Shown here piece after piece: positions 5,600 through 6,219 of a stretch of 6,219 nucleotides of DNA. How positions within the stretch are numbered: position 1 is the first letter of the stretch; each line of letters begins with the position of its first letter. The position numbers were made by a program, and so were the translations under genes. Below the pieces are notes generated by a model, which saw nothing but the letters and a program-made list of their open reading frames with translations, was not told where the DNA came from and searched no databases. This stretch comes from Sulfurimonas sp. (GTDB taxonomy: Bacteria; Campylobacterota; Campylobacteria; Campylobacterales; Sulfurimonadaceae), in the NCBI GenBank assembly GCA_003978475.1, contig QNZR01000032.1, forward strand, positions 1 through 6,219, written 5' to 3'.

Positions 5600-6219
5600 A
5601 TGTAAAAGATATTGTCACTATTGCGCAACAAGCCGGTGACGCCATTATGGCAATTTACAACAAAGATTTTACAATAGAGTACAAAGATGACAAATCACCC
5701 TTGACAGAAGCCGATACCAAGTCCAATGAGATTATCTGCAACGCGCTGCTAAAACACTATCCGGATATCCCCATTCTCTCGGAAGAGAATAAGGCGGCTC
5801 CTTATAGCGAACGCAAAGAGTGGGAATATTTCTGGTTAATAGACCCCATTGACGGCACAAAAGAATTCATCAAGAAAAATGGTGAGTTTACAGTCAACAT
5901 AGCGCTGATTCACCACAACACTCCGGTACTAGGTGTGGTCTATGCTCCGGCACTGGGTGACATGTACCGGGCAAAACAGGGAGAAGGCGCTTACAAGAAC
6001 AATGAAAAGCTCCCTCTGCATATCAACAGCACCCCGGAAAAAAAGCTTTCTGTAGTAGCTTCCAAATCACATCTCTCCGAAGAGACGCAGGCATTTATTG
6101 ATGCGTTAGAGACAAAAACCATTGAGCAGGTCTCCAAAGGAAGTTCACTCAAACTTTGCATGGTAGCAGAAGGAGTTGCCGATATCTACCCCAGACTTGC
6201 TCCTACCATGGAGTGGGAT
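5584..6219 (+). CDS. cysQ: 3'(2'),5'-bisphosphate nucleotidase (partial, 3' end outside the window)
   Basis: CysQ removes the 3'-phosphate from PAP (and can act on PAPS), clearing the inhibitory by-product of PAPS use in the cytoplasm. The 212 codons present show the magnesium- and lithium-sensitive inositol-phosphatase superfamily fold: SPLTEADTKSNEII (about residues 39-52), the metal ligand motif ILSEEN (about 62-67), and WLIDPIDGTKEF (about 84-95), the DPxDGT signature. VNIALIHHNTPVLGVVYAPA and the substrate-side SKGSSLKLCMVAEGVADIYP follow. The window ends at PTMEWD, the start of the conserved WDxAA motif, so roughly 35-45 residues are missing. Start ATG 5584 gives the usual N-terminus. 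No terminator separates it from the genes upstream, and its composition returns to that of the cys genes, so it was probably the direct neighbour of cysC before the MNT/HEPN pair entered. Confidence 0.95.
   Translation, partial: MLNKIDVKDIVTIAQQAGDAIMAIYNKDFTIEYKDDKSPLTEADTKSNEIICNALLKHYPDIPILSEENKAAPYSERKEWEYFWLIDPIDGTKEFIKKNGEFTVNIALIHHNTPVLGVVYAPALGDMYRAKQGEGAYKNNEKLPLHINSTPEKKLSVVASKSHLSEETQAFIDALETKTIEQVSKGSSLKLCMVAEGVADIYPRLAPTMEWD

Noticed and set aside
1..6219. CRISPR arrays, tRNA or rRNA genes
   Set aside because: No regularly spaced repeats and no cloverleaf or rRNA-like sequence were recognised on either strand.

Overview
The window reads as a chromosomal segment from a Gram-negative, probably chemolithotrophic or marine-type proteobacterium. 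A Campylobacterota (Sulfurimonas/Sulfurovum-like) origin is my best guess. It rests on moderate-to-low GC, a heterodimeric CysD/CysN sulfurylase, a DUF2061-kinase fusion, and a HEPN C-terminus resembling proteins of that group. This assignment is from memory of the families and is not proven by the window.

Left part (1-1009, minus strand). The window opens inside the 5' end of a WecC-type UDP-ManNAc dehydrogenase gene, which looks to have its own extended -10 promoter. Upstream of it lies a gene-poor stretch (77-322) holding what appears to be a decayed C-terminal scrap of glucose-6-phosphate isomerase (pgi). Next is a complete membrane-anchored YdcF/SanA-like DUF218 protein starting at TTG. 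The dehydrogenase and the pgi scrap suggest the edge of a surface-polysaccharide or nucleotide-sugar locus.

Centre (1216-4847, plus strand). This is a tightly packed sulfate-activation operon: cysD, cysN, a membrane-tethered divergent APS-kinase paralogue (DUF2061 + CysC-like domain), and a canonical cysC. Adjacent genes overlap by 1 base (TAATG) or 11 bases. CysDN makes APS from sulfate and ATP, with GTP hydrolysis, and CysC phosphorylates APS to PAPS. The DUF2061 fusion keeps the P-loop but has lost several APS-kinase signature residues, so its substrate is open.

Right part (4847-6219, plus strand). A strikingly AT-rich MNT/HEPN toxin-antitoxin-type pair (about 28-29% GC in the blocks I counted, against roughly 43-57% in the cys blocks counted) sits inside the operon between cysC and cysQ. 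The HEPN frame appears broken by one extra T in a T5 run: deleting one T restores a 22-residue C-terminal helix ending at 5568. The operon then resumes with cysQ, the 3'(2'),5'-bisphosphate nucleotidase that recycles the PAP left after PAPS use. cysQ is cut by the window end.

Together the cys genes form a make-PAPS and clear-PAP module. No PAPS reductase (cysH) or sulfotransferase is visible, so the window alone cannot tell assimilation from sulfation of surface polysaccharide. The most interesting points are the divergent membrane-anchored kinase beside canonical CysC, the MNT/HEPN pair embedded in a metabolic operon, its frameshift, and the pgi remnant.
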